Positions 1-9,762 are shown, numbered from the stretch's first letter. The stretch: 64,000 bases of DNA from Streptomyces asoensis (GCF_013085465.1 NZ_CP049838.1:4774001-4838000), one strand, 5' to 3'. Translations and numbers: made by a program. The notes: a model not told the origin generated them from the sequence alone.

Positions 1-1299
1 GTTCTCCCGGATCGTGCCGTTGAGGACGAGGGTCTGCTGGGGGAGCAGGGCCGTGTTCTCGCGGACGAACTCCAGCGGGACGTCCGTGAGCGGGACTCCG
101 TCCAGGCAGACGACGCCCGCGTCGGGGTCGTAGAAGCGGGTGAGGAGTTTGGAGAGGGTGGACTTGCCGGCCCCGCTCGCGCCCGTGACCAGGACCAGTT
201 CGCCGGGGCCCACGGAGAAGGTCACGTCCCGCAGTGACTCGCGGGCCGCGTCGGGGTAGCGGAACGAGACGCCGTGCAGGCTGACCCGGCCCCGGACCGG
301 CCAGGCGGGGACGGGCACGTCCGGGTCCGTCACCGACGGCTGAGCGTCCAGGAGTTCCGCGATGCGTTCCGCGCCCGCCGTGGCCGCGGTGACCGTCAGG
401 CCGAGTTGGCCGAGGTTGCGGACCGGTGGGTAGAGGTAGCCGATGAACGCGGCGAAGGCGAGCAGGGCGCCGAGCGTCATCCGGCCGGCCGAGATCTCCC
501 AGACGCCCAGGCCGATCACCGACAGGACGCAGAGGGTCTCGACCACCTCGACGAACTGCTCGTACATCTCGCTCAGCCGCGCCCCGCGCACACTGGCCCG
601 CATCCACGCGCGGGCCTCCTTGTCGAGGCGCCGCTCCTCGTCGCGGCGGCGGTTGTACGCCTGGGTCAGCACGATGTTGCCCAGCGACTCCTCCACCACC
701 GAGGTGATCGCGCCGTCGGCGACGCGTTCGTCCTGTGAGGCCTGCTTGATCCGGCCGGAGAAGCGGCGGGCGGCGAGGAGGAAGAGCGGGGCGAGGACGA
801 AGGTGGCGAGTGCCAGGTCCCAGCGGAGCCACAGGGCCGCCGCCGCGTAGAAGACCACCGAGAAGGCCGCGGAGATCGTGCCGACCACGCCGGACACGAC
901 CAGTTGTTCGATGGCCTCCACGTCTCCCGTCAGGCGTTCCACCAGGTCGCCGCGGCGGTGCCGCTGGAAGAAGTGGGGTGGGAGGTCCTGGACATGGCCG
1001 AAGACGTTCGCGCGCAGCCGGAGGACGAAACGTTCCGCCGTCCAGGTCGCGAGCGAGTTGCCCAGATAGCCGACGAGGGCGCCCAGTGCGGCGACACCCA
1101 GCCAGGCGCCGGCCGGACCCCAGAAGGCGGCGAGCGAGCCGGCCTCGAGGGCGTTGTCGGTGAGCTCGGCGAACAGCAGGATCGAGGCCGTCTCGGCGAG
1201 CGCGGACACCACCACGCACGCCACGATCACCAGCATCCATCTGCGGTCACCGCGGGTCAGTGGCCAGAAGCGGCGGAAGGCCTCACGGGCTTCCCTCAT
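1..1299 (-). CDS. ABC transporter, fused permease/ATP-binding exporter (3' end outside window)
   Basis: The frame is open from an ATG at 1299 to the window edge, giving 433 residues of a type I exporter half-transporter. The N-terminal ~300 residues form a six-helix ABC_membrane domain, starting with a hydrophobic stretch after the first 20 residues. The nucleotide-binding domain follows, with Walker A GASGAGKST and the Q-loop ALLPQQ; the signature motif and Walker B lie beyond base 1. A GGGAG ribosome site sits about 9 bases before the start. Such proteins export drugs, lipids or peptides as homo- or heterodimers. The substrate cannot be told, and a partner gene, if any, is outside the window. 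Confidence 0.9.
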   Translation of the reverse strand, partial: MREAREAFRRFWPLTRGDRRWMLVIVACVVVSALAETASILLFAELTDNALEAGSLAAFWGPAGAWLGVAALGALVGYLGNSLATWTAERFVLRLRANVFGHVQDLPPHFFQRHRRGDLVERLTGDVEAIEQLVVSGVVGTISAAFSVVFYAAAALWLRWDLALATFVLAPLFLLAARRFSGRIKQASQDERVADGAITSVVEESLGNIVLTQAYNRRRDEERRLDKEARAWMRASVRGARLSEMYEQFVEVVETLCVLSVIGLGVWEISAGRMTLGALLAFAAFIGYLYPPVRNLGQLGLTVTAATAGAERIAELLDAQPSVTDPDVPVPAWPVRGRVSLHGVSFRYPDAARESLRDVTFSVGPGELVLVTGASGAGKSTLSKLLTRFYDPDAGVVCLDGVPLTDVPLEFVRENTALLPQQTLVLNGTIREN

Positions 1300-1338
1300 G
1301 TCAGCAACTCCCTCGACTACGTGTACGACAGGCACGGC

Positions 1339-1378
1339 CGAGGCGGGGTCACCGGCTCTCACCGGTGACCCCGCCTCG
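1339..1378 (-). terminator. Hairpin terminator after the Lys/Ala-rich microprotein genes
   Basis: A 17-bp perfect inverted repeat (1339-1355 with 1362-1378) and a 6-nt loop lie between the stop of the small gene at 1389 and the start of the ABC exporter at 1299. No T-run follows, as is usual in Streptomyces. Confidence 0.75.
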
Positions 1379-1388
1379 TGGCGTGCCG

Positions 1389-1523
1389 TCAGCCCTTGTG
1401 CGCGACCGGGCGGCGCTTCGGGGTGACCTTCTTGGCGGCCTTCTTCTTCGCCGCGGGCTTCGGGGCCGGGGCGGCGACGGTCTTGCGGGCCTTCTTGACG
1501 GGGGCGATCTTGTGGAAGCTCAT
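1389..1523 (-). CDS. 44-residue Lys/Ala/Pro-rich basic microprotein, copy 1
   Basis: The frame has an ATG at 1523, a TGA at 1389-1391 and a good ribosome site (GGAGAGG) just upstream. The product starts MSFHKIAPVKKARKT and continues with Ala-Pro-Lys and Lys-Lys-Lys-Ala-Ala runs, ending in RRPVAHKG, so it is strongly basic. A second copy at 1615-1749 keeps the same length, the same first 15 residues and the same tail with only a few substitutions. This parallel conservation, with silent third-base changes, is good evidence that both are translated. The composition recalls the Lys/Ala-rich tails of actinobacterial HU or histone-H1-like proteins, so nucleic acid binding is a guess. I do not recognise the family by name. 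Confidence 0.75.
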   Translation of the reverse strand: MSFHKIAPVKKARKTVAAPAPKPAAKKKAAKKVTPKRRPVAHKG

Positions 1524-1614
1524 GGGAAATACCTCTCCGTTTATCAGGTGCTGATTATGTTCGGTTTACGCGTGGCTTATTTGTCGCGGGTTTGCAACAG
1601 TTCCAACTGCAACC

Positions 1615-1749
1615 TCAGCCCTTATGGGAGACCGGGCGGCGCTTCGGGGCCACCTTCTTCGCGGCCTTCTTCTTGGCTACGGGCTTCGGGGCCGGGGCAG
1701 CAGCGGTCTTGCGGGCCTTCTTGACGGGGGCGATCTTGTGGAAGCTCAT
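1615..1749 (-). CDS. 44-residue Lys/Ala/Pro-rich basic microprotein, copy 2
   Basis: This paralogue of the 1389-1523 gene has the same length, an ATG at 1749 and a TGA at 1615-1617. A GGAGAAC ribosome site precedes the start. The first 15 residues are identical to copy 1, and differences are confined to a few conservative sites (for example Val to Ala and Ala to Val within the Lys/Ala region, and Ala to Ser near the tail). The 91-base gap between the copies has no convincing terminator, so both may lie on one transcript ending at 1339-1378. The region upstream of 1749 is markedly AT-richer than the coding DNA and probably holds the promoter. Function is unknown; a role as a small chromatin or RNA binder is only inference. 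Confidence 0.75.
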   Translation of the reverse strand: MSFHKIAPVKKARKTAAAPAPKPVAKKKAAKKVAPKRRPVSHKG

Positions 1750-1940
1750 GGCGTTCTCCGTTCGCTGTGTTCACGATGTTCGCGATGTTCGCTTTCGCGT
1801 CGTTCGCTTTCGACATGGAAAACATTACGGGACGCCGGAGCCGAGAAAAGCCAATTCCGCTTAGACCTCGATGAATTGCGGCTGAGATGAGTTTTCAGAC
1901 GGCAGCGGGAACCAATCGAGAACTCACACAGGTTTTAATA

Positions 1941-1979
1941 CGAAGAGGCGGCCCCGTCGGTGACGGGGCCGCCTCTTCG
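1941..1979 (-). terminator. Strong hairpin terminator after the 5'-nucleotidase gene
   Basis: A perfect 18-bp stem (1941-1958 with 1962-1979) with a 3-nt loop lies 17 bases past the nucleotidase stop. It may also insulate the nucleotidase from the microprotein promoter region. Confidence 0.85.
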
Positions 1980-1996
1980 CTGTCCTGCTGAAAGGG

Positions 1997-3799
1997 TTAC
2001 TGCACGATCGCGATCCGGTTCGCCGTCGGCGGGGCGATCGGGCCCGTGGCCGAGGAGTTGGCGAGCAGGTACTGCTCCAGGGCGGTCAGGTCGTCGGCGC
2101 CGACGAGGTCGTTCGTGCCCAGGCCCAGCGTGGTGAAGCCGTCGCCGCCGCCCGCGAGGAAGCTGTTCGTGGAGACGCGGTAGGTGGCGGCCGGGTCGAT
2201 CGCCGCGCCGTTCAGCTTGATGGAGTCCGTGACGACACGGTCGGCGCCGCTCTTCGTCAGGTCCAGCGTGTACGTCAGGTTGGCGGACGGCTGAAGGATC
2301 TTCGGCGCGCTCGCGTTCGTCCCGCTCACCTGCTCCTTGAGGACCTGGATCAGCTGGGCGCCGGTGAAGTCCTGGAGGTTCACGGTGTTGGAGAACGGCT
2401 GGACGGTGAAGCCCTCGGCGTAGGTCACCACGCCGTCGCCCTCACTGCCCTTGGCCGCGTAGGTGAGGCCCGCCCGGACGCCGCCCGGGTTCATCAGCGC
2501 GAGGTCCGTCTCCGGGTCGAGCTCCTTGCCGTACCAGAGCTGGGCGTCCGCGATCAGGTCGCCCATCGGGGACTCGGTGCCGGTGCTGGGCACGTCCGCG
2601 GAGATGTAGCCGATCGCCCGGTTGCCGACGGGGGCCGCCAGGGTGTTCCACTTGGTGATCAGCTCGGTCATGTCGGGCGCCTTGGCGACGGTCCGGGTGA
2701 CCACGTGGTTCGCCGACTTGACCGCCGTACGCGCGATGTCACCGGTGAAGCGGTCGTACGTGAGCGTGGTGTCCGTGTACAGACGGCCGAAGGACGCGGC
2801 CGAGGTGACCGTGCGCGGCTTGCCCGACGGGTCCGGGATCGTGCACGCGTACGCGGCGTGCGTGTGACCCGTCACCAGCGCGTCCACCGACGGCGTGATG
2901 TTCTTCGCGATGTCGACGATCGGGCCGGAGATGCCGGCGCCCGCGCCCGGGGAGTCACAGTTGTAGTTGTAGGAGCCCGAGGCCGGCAGACCGCCCTCGT
3001 GGATCAGCGCCACGATCGACTTCACGCCCTGCTTCTGGAGCACCTTGGCGTACTTGTTGATCGTCTCGACCTCGTCCTTGAACTTCAGGCCCTTGACGCC
3101 CTCGGCGGACACCACACCGGGGGTGTCCTCCAGCGTCACGCCGATGAAGCCGATCTTGACGTCCTTCTTCTTCCAGACGAAGTACGGCTTGAGGATCGGC
3201 TTGCCGGTCTTCTCGGACAGGACGTTGGCCGCCAGGTACGGGAAGTCGGCCCCCTTGAACCTCTTGTCCGTGTAGCAGCCGGCCGTCGGGTGGCAGCCGC
3301 CGTTCTGGAGCCGGGCCAGTTCCTTGGCGCCCTCGTCGAACTCGTGGTTGCCGACCGACGTGACATCCAGGTCGAGCTTGTTCAGCGCCTCGATGGTGGG
3401 CTCGTCGTGGAACAGACCCGAGATCAGCGGGGAGGCGCCGACCATGTCGCCGCCGGCCGCGGTGACCGAGTAGGTGTTGCCCTTGCGGGCCTCGCGCAGG
3501 TGCGTGGCGAGGTACTCCACACCGCCCGCGTCGATCGTCTTCGTCGTGCCGTCCGCCTGGAGTTCCGTGACACGGCCGGAGGAGCCGGACGGGGGCTCGA
3601 GGTTGCCGTGCAGGTCGTTGAAGGACAGCAGCTGCACGTCCTGGTAGCGGCTCGGCAGCGGCTTGGAGTGCTTGGTGTCATGGGCGTCCGCCGGGAGCGC
3701 GGCAGCCATGGCACCTGCCGTGGCGAGACCCGCGGCGGCCGCGAGAAGACGGTACGTACGACGTCTGCCGTTCGGATGCGGCTGGGAAGTGGCTGGCAT
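1997..3799 (-). CDS. Secreted 5'-nucleotidase / metallophosphoesterase (UshA/NucA type)
   Basis: A 600-residue exported enzyme that releases phosphate from nucleotides or nucleotide sugars outside the cell. The N-terminus has an RRR-containing charged region, a hydrophobic core and an Ala-x-Ala-type cleavage site near residue 39. The metallophosphatase domain shows the metal-binding motifs SFNDLHGNLEP, GGDMVG, GNHEFDEG and GHTHAAY. The C-terminal third is the 5'-nucleotidase substrate domain, containing MNPGGVRAGL. The ATG at 3799 follows an AGGGGGG ribosome site. It ends at a strong hairpin, so it is probably monocistronic. It lies near a phosphate-starvation block, and an 11-bp-phased repeat at 3926-3944 upstream may link it to that regulon, though this is weak. 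Confidence 0.93.
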   Translation of the reverse strand: MPATSQPHPNGRRRTYRLLAAAAGLATAGAMAAALPADAHDTKHSKPLPSRYQDVQLLSFNDLHGNLEPPSGSSGRVTELQADGTTKTIDAGGVEYLATHLREARKGNTYSVTAAGGDMVGASPLISGLFHDEPTIEALNKLDLDVTSVGNHEFDEGAKELARLQNGGCHPTAGCYTDKRFKGADFPYLAANVLSEKTGKPILKPYFVWKKKDVKIGFIGVTLEDTPGVVSAEGVKGLKFKDEVETINKYAKVLQKQGVKSIVALIHEGGLPASGSYNYNCDSPGAGAGISGPIVDIAKNITPSVDALVTGHTHAAYACTIPDPSGKPRTVTSAASFGRLYTDTTLTYDRFTGDIARTAVKSANHVVTRTVAKAPDMTELITKWNTLAAPVGNRAIGYISADVPSTGTESPMGDLIADAQLWYGKELDPETDLALMNPGGVRAGLTYAAKGSEGDGVVTYAEGFTVQPFSNTVNLQDFTGAQLIQVLKEQVSGTNASAPKILQPSANLTYTLDLTKSGADRVVTDSIKLNGAAIDPAATYRVSTNSFLAGGGDGFTTLGLGTNDLVGADDLTALEQYLLANSSATGPIAPPTANRIAIVQ

Positions 3800-4048
3800 G
3801 CGCCCCCCTGAGGTGTCTGCCTGTGGTGTCTGCGTCCCCCGGGCCTGCCCGGCCCTGAGAAACGTATGAGGAAGTGGCCCCGTCCGGCGCAGCCTAGGGT
3901 CAACGCGCGTAGCGCGACAGGGGGTTCCTGGTTACATCCTGGTTTCCCTTTGTCCTCCGCTTGCCCTCTGCTTTGCCTTTGCGGACCTCATCCTTCCGCC
4001 TTTCCCCTTGCCGCCACTTTGTACGGCCCGCCCCTTACCCTCGTACGC

Positions 4049-4975
4049 ATGACCAGCGACGACATCGCACGGATCCCCGGCTCCCGATCCATCGAGACCC
4101 ACTCCGAGCTCTCCCCCGAACAGACCGAGGCCGTCCTCGAACTGCTCGCGGAGGCCGCCCGGACGGACGGCCAGCAGGCGGTGTCCGAACAGGGCCGCCT
4201 CCAGCTGCGCGGAGGCGCCCGCGAAGGCGTCTCCCACCTGGTCCTCACCCTCGGCGCCGAACTCGTCGGCTATGCCCAGCTGGAGGACACCGATCCGATC
4301 GAGGCACCCGCCGCCGAACTGGTCGTCCACCCCTCGCACCGCGGCCACGGACACGGCCGCGCGCTCGGCTCCGCCCTGCTCGCCGCCTCCGGCAAGCGGC
4401 TTCGCGTGTGGGCCCACGGCGGTCACTCCGCCGCCCGGCACCTCGCCCAGGTCCTGGGGCTCTCCCTGTTCCGCGAACTGCGCCAGATGCGGCGGTCGTT
4501 GACCGACCTCGAGCTGCCCGATCCGGTGCTGCCCGACGGCGTGACCGTTCGTGCCTTCGTCCCCGGGAAGGACGACTCCGCCTGGCTCGCCGTCAACGCC
4601 GCCTCCTTCGCCCACCATCCCGAGCAGGGCTCCCTCACCCAGCGCGACCTCGACGCCCGTAGGTCCGAGCCCTGGTTCGACCCCGCCGGCTTCTTCCTCG
4701 CCTTCCGCGGCGAGCGGCTGATCGGCTTCCACTGGACGAAGGTGCACGCCGAGGAGCAGCTCGGTGAGGTGTACGTCCTCGGGGTCGCCCCCGGCGCGCA
4801 GGGGGGTGGCCTCGGCAAGTCCCTCACCACGATCGGCCTGCGGCACCTCGCAGCGCAGGGCCTGCCCACGGCGATGCTGTACGTCGACGCCGACAACAAG
4901 GCAGCGGTGTCGGTGTACGAGAGGCTGGGGTTCATCACCCATGAGACGGACCTGATGTACCGGACGGAGACGTGA
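4049..4975 (+). CDS. mshD: Mycothiol synthase MshD
   Basis: A 308-residue tandem GNAT protein. MshD acetylates Cys-GlcN-inositol with acetyl-CoA, the last step of mycothiol synthesis, the actinobacterial glutathione equivalent. The N-terminal half has an acetyl-CoA loop in HPSHRGHGHGRALGSALL. The C-terminal, better conserved GNAT domain has VAPGAQGGGLGKSL and the VSVYERLGF motif. The ATG at 4049 gives the family's usual N-terminus and length; the frame is open further upstream but lacks family similarity there. No good ribosome site is visible, so the mRNA may have a short or absent leader. It is divergent from the nucleotidase and convergent with the permease that ends at 4997. Confidence 0.93.
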   Translation: MTSDDIARIPGSRSIETHSELSPEQTEAVLELLAEAARTDGQQAVSEQGRLQLRGGAREGVSHLVLTLGAELVGYAQLEDTDPIEAPAAELVVHPSHRGHGHGRALGSALLAASGKRLRVWAHGGHSAARHLAQVLGLSLFRELRQMRRSLTDLELPDPVLPDGVTVRAFVPGKDDSAWLAVNAASFAHHPEQGSLTQRDLDARRSEPWFDPAGFFLAFRGERLIGFHWTKVHAEEQLGEVYVLGVAPGAQGGGLGKSLTTIGLRHLAAQGLPTAMLYVDADNKAAVSVYERLGFITHETDLMYRTET

Positions 4976-4996
4976 GCCGGGCAAGGAGACCGCACC

Positions 4997-5737
4997 TCAC
5001 CCCGAGAGTCTGCCCCCGGACGGACCGAGCCGGCGTGATCCGTGTCTGCGGGGTCGTCCCCGCAGCGGCTCCGGTGTCCACAGCACGCTCAGCGTGACCG
5101 TCGCCCCCAGCGTCACCGCCCATCTCACCTGCGTCGCCGCCCAGTAGGGATCCTGCGACGTGCCCAGCAGGCCCCACCGGTTCGGGACCAGGACCGCCAC
5201 CGCGGCCGCCGTCCCCAGCCAGATCGCCGCGCCCCTGCCCACTTCCGCCGTCGGTGTGAAGCGGACGGCGATCGTCGCGAGGGCGAGGGCGGCGCCGGCC
5301 ATCCCCGCGGCCTCGAGCGTGGCCGGGCCGAGCGCGGGGCGGGTCGGGGCAGGGATCAGGAGCAGAACCGCCGCCCACCACAGGGCCGGCAGGGGGGCGA
5401 AGACGGCCAGCCGCAGTACCGTGCGCCGCGGGCGGCCCACCGGGGTCGTCGCCGTGGTGTTGCGGGCCGGGTCGTCCAGCAGGAACGCCAGGCCCAGTGC
5501 GCCGATGAGGGCGGTGAGGCGCAGGACCAGCCGCCCCAGTTCGGCGTCCGGAGCGTGGTCCGGCAGCCGGGTGGCGCCGGCGAGCAGCAGGCCCAGCCCG
5601 GCGGCCGTGGTCAGCTCCCGCCAGGGAAGGCCACGCCACACCGGCGGCACCAGGGCCCGGAGCAGGTCCGCCGGGAGCCCCCTCGTCTCTCTCGTCTCTC
5701 TCGTCTCTCTCGTCTCTGCTCGCGCTACTCCCCGCAC
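4997..5737 (-). CDS. Polytopic membrane protein, last gene of the ECF/ABC operon
   Basis: A 246-residue membrane protein with about six hydrophobic segments, resembling the permease-like subunits that accompany single-domain ABC ATPases in Streptomyces. I chose the GTG at 5737 because a clear AAGGAG lies seven bases upstream and the start overlaps the end of the preceding permease gene by 13 bases, the usual coupling pattern. The resulting N-terminus carries three to four copies of a Glu-Thr-Arg unit encoded by a 9-bp tandem repeat, followed by GLPADLLRALVPP. No enzyme motif is seen. It is the fifth gene of the minus-strand operon that begins with the sigma factor at 9682. Confidence 0.7.
   Translation of the reverse strand: MRGVARAETRETRETRETRGLPADLLRALVPPVWRGLPWRELTTAAGLGLLLAGATRLPDHAPDAELGRLVLRLTALIGALGLAFLLDDPARNTTATTPVGRPRRTVLRLAVFAPLPALWWAAVLLLIPAPTRPALGPATLEAAGMAGAALALATIAVRFTPTAEVGRGAAIWLGTAAAVAVLVPNRWGLLGTSQDPYWAATQVRWAVTLGATVTLSVLWTPEPLRGRPRRHGSRRLGPSGGRLSG
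5684..5717. repeat. 9-bp tandem repeat encoding Glu-Thr-Arg units
   Basis: Three perfect copies of the 9-mer CGTCTCTCT plus seven bases of a fourth. On the minus strand they are in frame with the permease gene that starts at 5737 and encode repeated ETR. Copy-number change would not break the frame. Confidence 0.85.
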
Positions 5738-7274
5738 TGATCCGTCTCCTTCGGAACCTCGACGCCCAGCAGTTTCGCGGCCTGGGCGGTCGTCGTCTTC
5801 GCGGACGTCAGTTCCGTCCAGTGGGCCTTGACCCGGGCCGTCATCTCGGCCCGCGGCTGGTCCAGCAGTTCCCGGATCACCGTCGTCTGCGCGGCCGACA
5901 GGCTCAGCCCGTTCGTCGGGGCCAGGACCACGCCCGAGCCGCTGGTGCTGTCGTCCAGCCGCACGTTCTGGAAGGTGGCCGTCGGGGTGGGGTCGTTGCC
6001 CAGGACCAGCCACATGATGGTCACCGCGCGGGCGTCGCACATCGGCTCGGTCGTCACGTCCTCCGAGCCCCCGACCAGGACCGAGGCGACACCGACCGCG
6101 AACTCGGGGACGCGGTTGCCGCCCCAGCGCGTGCCGACCGTCACCTCGCCGGGAGTGGTGGAGGCGTCCAGAGCGCCGTCCGTCTCCACTCCGCCGTCCG
6201 TGTAGATGCGCTGGCGGACCGTCAGGCGGGCCTCCGCCGCCGTGCCACCGGCCCCGAACCTGACGCGGTCGACGACGCCGGCCCAGTCGTCCCGCACACC
6301 GCTCCACTCGGGGAACGAGCAGTACGTCGAGCCGTCGTACGTCGAGCACGACTGGACCTTCTCGGGGGAGTCGGACGCCGTCCTGCGCGCCGCGTCCAGA
6401 GCCGCCGTGTCACCCGGGAACTGGCCGATCACACCGGCCGCGGTGGCCGCGAGGGCGAGCGCGGTCGCTGCCTTGACGACCCGGGTACGGCCACCGGCGA
6501 GCAGCAGGGCCGCGCAGGCCAGCACGGCGCACAGGCCCGTCACGTAAAGGGCGTGCCAGCCGGCCGGACGGCCCAGGAGGTCGGAGGGGACCGGGTCGCC
6601 GCCGCTGGACGAGAAGAACTGGATCGGGTCGAGCCAGCCCACCCACTCCTGGCGGACGTCGATGAGTCCGGAGACCAGGATGCCGAGCACGTACACGGCG
6701 ATGACGAACAGTATGGGCACGAAGGAGGAGGGCAGCAGACGGGCCAGCAGCACGCCCGTGATGCCTGCGAGCAGGACGCTCAGGGGTCCGACGGCCAGCT
6801 CCCCGAAGGAGCCGTGGCCGATCGCGCCGGGCTTCAGCGCCTCCCGGGTGTACTCGGCCGCGACGGCGAGCGCGGTGAGCCCCGCGTAGGGGATCACGGA
6901 CAGCACATGGGCGAGGGTGCGCCGCCAGGGTTCCATGGCCAGAACCCCGAACTGCTGCACCGTGCCGTGCTTGCGCGAGCGCAGCGCGGCCGCGTTGGCG
7001 CAGATGAACATGGCGAGGGCGAACAGCAGCGGCGTCGCCTGGGTGCGGCGGTCGACCGTGTTGAGGACGGGGAAGTCGTCCATGCCGTCCTTGCTGATCA
7101 GCCGTAGGACGATGAGGAGGACGTACAGGGCGAAGAAGAACAGCACGGGGATCTGATGGAGCAGCTCGCGGGCCTCGAAGCGGGCGAGGGCGAGGACGGC
7201 TCCGGTGCGGCGGCCCTCGCGCGGCGGCTCGGTGAGCGTGCGGGCGGGTTCCGTGATCGTCGGGGTCGTGGTGC

Positions 7275-7278
<4 letters not shown>
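5725..7278 (-). CDS. ABC-2-type membrane permease with large extracytoplasmic domain
   Basis: A 517-residue protein. About six hydrophobic helices fill the first half, beginning after residue 35 (LALARFEARELLHQIP, then a helix). After the last helix near residue 275 there is a soluble region of about 240 residues with cysteines (SCSTYDGSTYCS) that suggest disulfides outside the membrane. The GTG start at 7278 overlaps the ATPase stop in the four-base GTGA arrangement, so the two are translationally coupled. It is the membrane subunit for the ATPase at 7275-8153. The substrate is unknown; neighbouring sigma and zinc-finger genes suggest envelope stress. Confidence 0.8.
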
Positions 7279-8153
<875 letters not shown>

Positions 8154-8220
8154 GTGAAGCTCCTGGAAGTCCGGTGGGCGGGCGGGGCCGGGGCGGGGGC
8201 CGTGGGGGCGGTCGGCCGCG

Positions 8221-9063
8221 TCACACGGTGCCGCCGTCCGGGAAGCCGCCCAGCGGGCGCGCGTCGAAGCGGTCACGGGCCTGGTAGAGCAGGAGGGCGG
8301 CGAGGGCTGCCACGGCCGCCGCGGCCGACTGGCCGGCCGTCGTGAACGGGGCGAGCGTGTCGTGGGCGTGCACCTGGCTCTTCGCCACCACCAGCAGCGT
8401 CACCCACGCGCCGCCGACCAGGGCGGGCCCGACGACCGGACCCAGCCGGGCGGTGAGCGCGAGTCCCGTCGCGGTGAGGGCGAGCGCGGGCAGCAGCCAG
8501 GCCAGGGCCAGCAGCCCGTACCCCGGCAGCGCCAGCGTCGCCAGGCCGTTGAACGCGAGGCCCGCGGTGAGCACCGCGACCGTGCGGATCATCAGCAGCC
8601 GGAAGCCGTGCAGCGGGGCGACGACGGCCATCTCGTACGTCGGGTCCAGGGACGGGCCGTACGACAGGGCGACCCCGGCGAGCGGGAGCAGCGGGGCGAG
8701 CGCGAGGAACATTGCGGGCTGGTCCGCCACCCGCACCGCCAGCACCGTCATGACCAGCAGGAACAGCACCGACAGCAGCCAGGAGCGGCGCAGTACCGGC
8801 GTCGCCGTCAGCAGCCGTGCGGTGTGGCCGGCCACACCGAGCCGCACCAGCAGCCGCTCGAGCAGGCTCTGCCGCGGCGCGTCCAGCTCGGCGTCCAGCC
8901 GCTCCCAGCCGGCGTCCAGCGCGACGGGGTCGGTGGTGTCCGCGAGCCGGGCCCGGCACGGCGCGCACCCGGTGAGGTGGGTGTCGGCGGACCACAGCAG
9001 CGGCGGCGCCAACTCGCCGTGCGCGTACGCCCGCAGGTCCTCTTCAGCCACATGCCACGTCAT
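8221..9063 (-). CDS. Zinc-finger (zf-HC2-like) polytopic membrane protein, putative anti-sigma factor
   Basis: A 280-residue protein. Residues 1-45 resemble a zinc-binding anti-sigma domain, with HLTGCAPC (H-x3-C-x2-C) near residue 30. About six hydrophobic helices follow, between residues 90 and 265, so this is not the usual single-helix anti-sigma factor. It lies 67 bases downstream of an ECF sigma gene on the same strand, which fits a sigma/anti-sigma pair. The following ABC genes suggest that the membrane part senses, or acts together with, the transporter. That it inhibits the sigma factor is inference. Confidence 0.75.
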   Translation of the reverse strand: MTWHVAEEDLRAYAHGELAPPLLWSADTHLTGCAPCRARLADTTDPVALDAGWERLDAELDAPRQSLLERLLVRLGVAGHTARLLTATPVLRRSWLLSVLFLLVMTVLAVRVADQPAMFLALAPLLPLAGVALSYGPSLDPTYEMAVVAPLHGFRLLMIRTVAVLTAGLAFNGLATLALPGYGLLALAWLLPALALTATGLALTARLGPVVGPALVGGAWVTLLVVAKSQVHAHDTLAPFTTAGQSAAAAVAALAALLLYQARDRFDARPLGGFPDGGTV

Positions 9064-9130
9064 GCCACGACCTCCCTCGACTGTCCGTCACCCACGCGTC
9101 CGCGCAGGCCCGTTCCGCACACGTGCCGCC

Positions 9131-9682
9131 TCATGCCAGCGCCTCCCGCAGTTGCTTGCGGGCACGCTGGGCCCGCGTCTTGACGGTGCCGGGCGGGATA
9201 CCGAGCAGCACGGCCGCCTCCCGGGTGGTGAGCCCGTCGATGACGGTCGCCTGGAGGACGGCCCGCAGCTCCGGTGAGAGGCGGGTGAGGGCCCCGGCGA
9301 GGTCCCCGTGCTCCACCCCCGCGAGCACGCGTTCCTCCGCCGAGGCCTCGTCTCGGTGGCGCAGCCGGTACAGCGCCTGGCGCAGCCGGCCGCGCGCCCC
9401 GTCCCCGCGTACGGCGTCGACGAGCCGCCGCGAGCCGATGCGCCACAGCCAGCCGGCGGCGTCGTCGGAGTAGCCCTCCTGGCGGTGGCGGGCGGTGCCG
9501 CGCCACACCGCGAGGAAGGTCTCCTGCACGACGTCGTCGACTATCCCGGCGTCCGCGCAGCGGCCGCGCAGGCGCGCGGCCAGCCAGGGTGCGTACCGCC
9601 GGTACAGCTCCTCGAAGGCGTGACGGTCCCGGTCTGCCGCGATGGCCCGCAGCAGCTCCCCGTCGCTTCTCGTTTCGCTCAC
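9131..9682 (-). CDS. ECF-family RNA polymerase sigma factor
   Basis: A 183-residue protein. Region 2 covers roughly residues 20-90 (HAFEELYRRYAPWLA, then the conserved DDVVQETFLAVW). Region 4 covers roughly residues 125-180, with the helix-turn-helix LTTREAAVLLGIPPGTVKTR. The GTG at 9682 is preceded by a GAGGGG sequence. It heads a five-gene minus-strand operon with a zinc-finger membrane protein, an ABC ATPase and two membrane proteins, and it is divergent from the GntR/ABC operon. It presumably directs transcription of its own operon when released by the zinc-finger protein. Confidence 0.93.
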   Translation of the reverse strand: MSETRSDGELLRAIAADRDRHAFEELYRRYAPWLAARLRGRCADAGIVDDVVQETFLAVWRGTARHRQEGYSDDAAGWLWRIGSRRLVDAVRGDGARGRLRQALYRLRHRDEASAEERVLAGVEHGDLAGALTRLSPELRAVLQATVIDGLTTREAAVLLGIPPGTVKTRAQRARKQLREALA

Positions 9683-9762
9683 ATCCCCTCATCGGACGGG
9701 CCCCGCCGATCGGTTCACGGTCCGCCGCACGATTTTTTCTTGACTTCGCGCACCCTCTTCCA

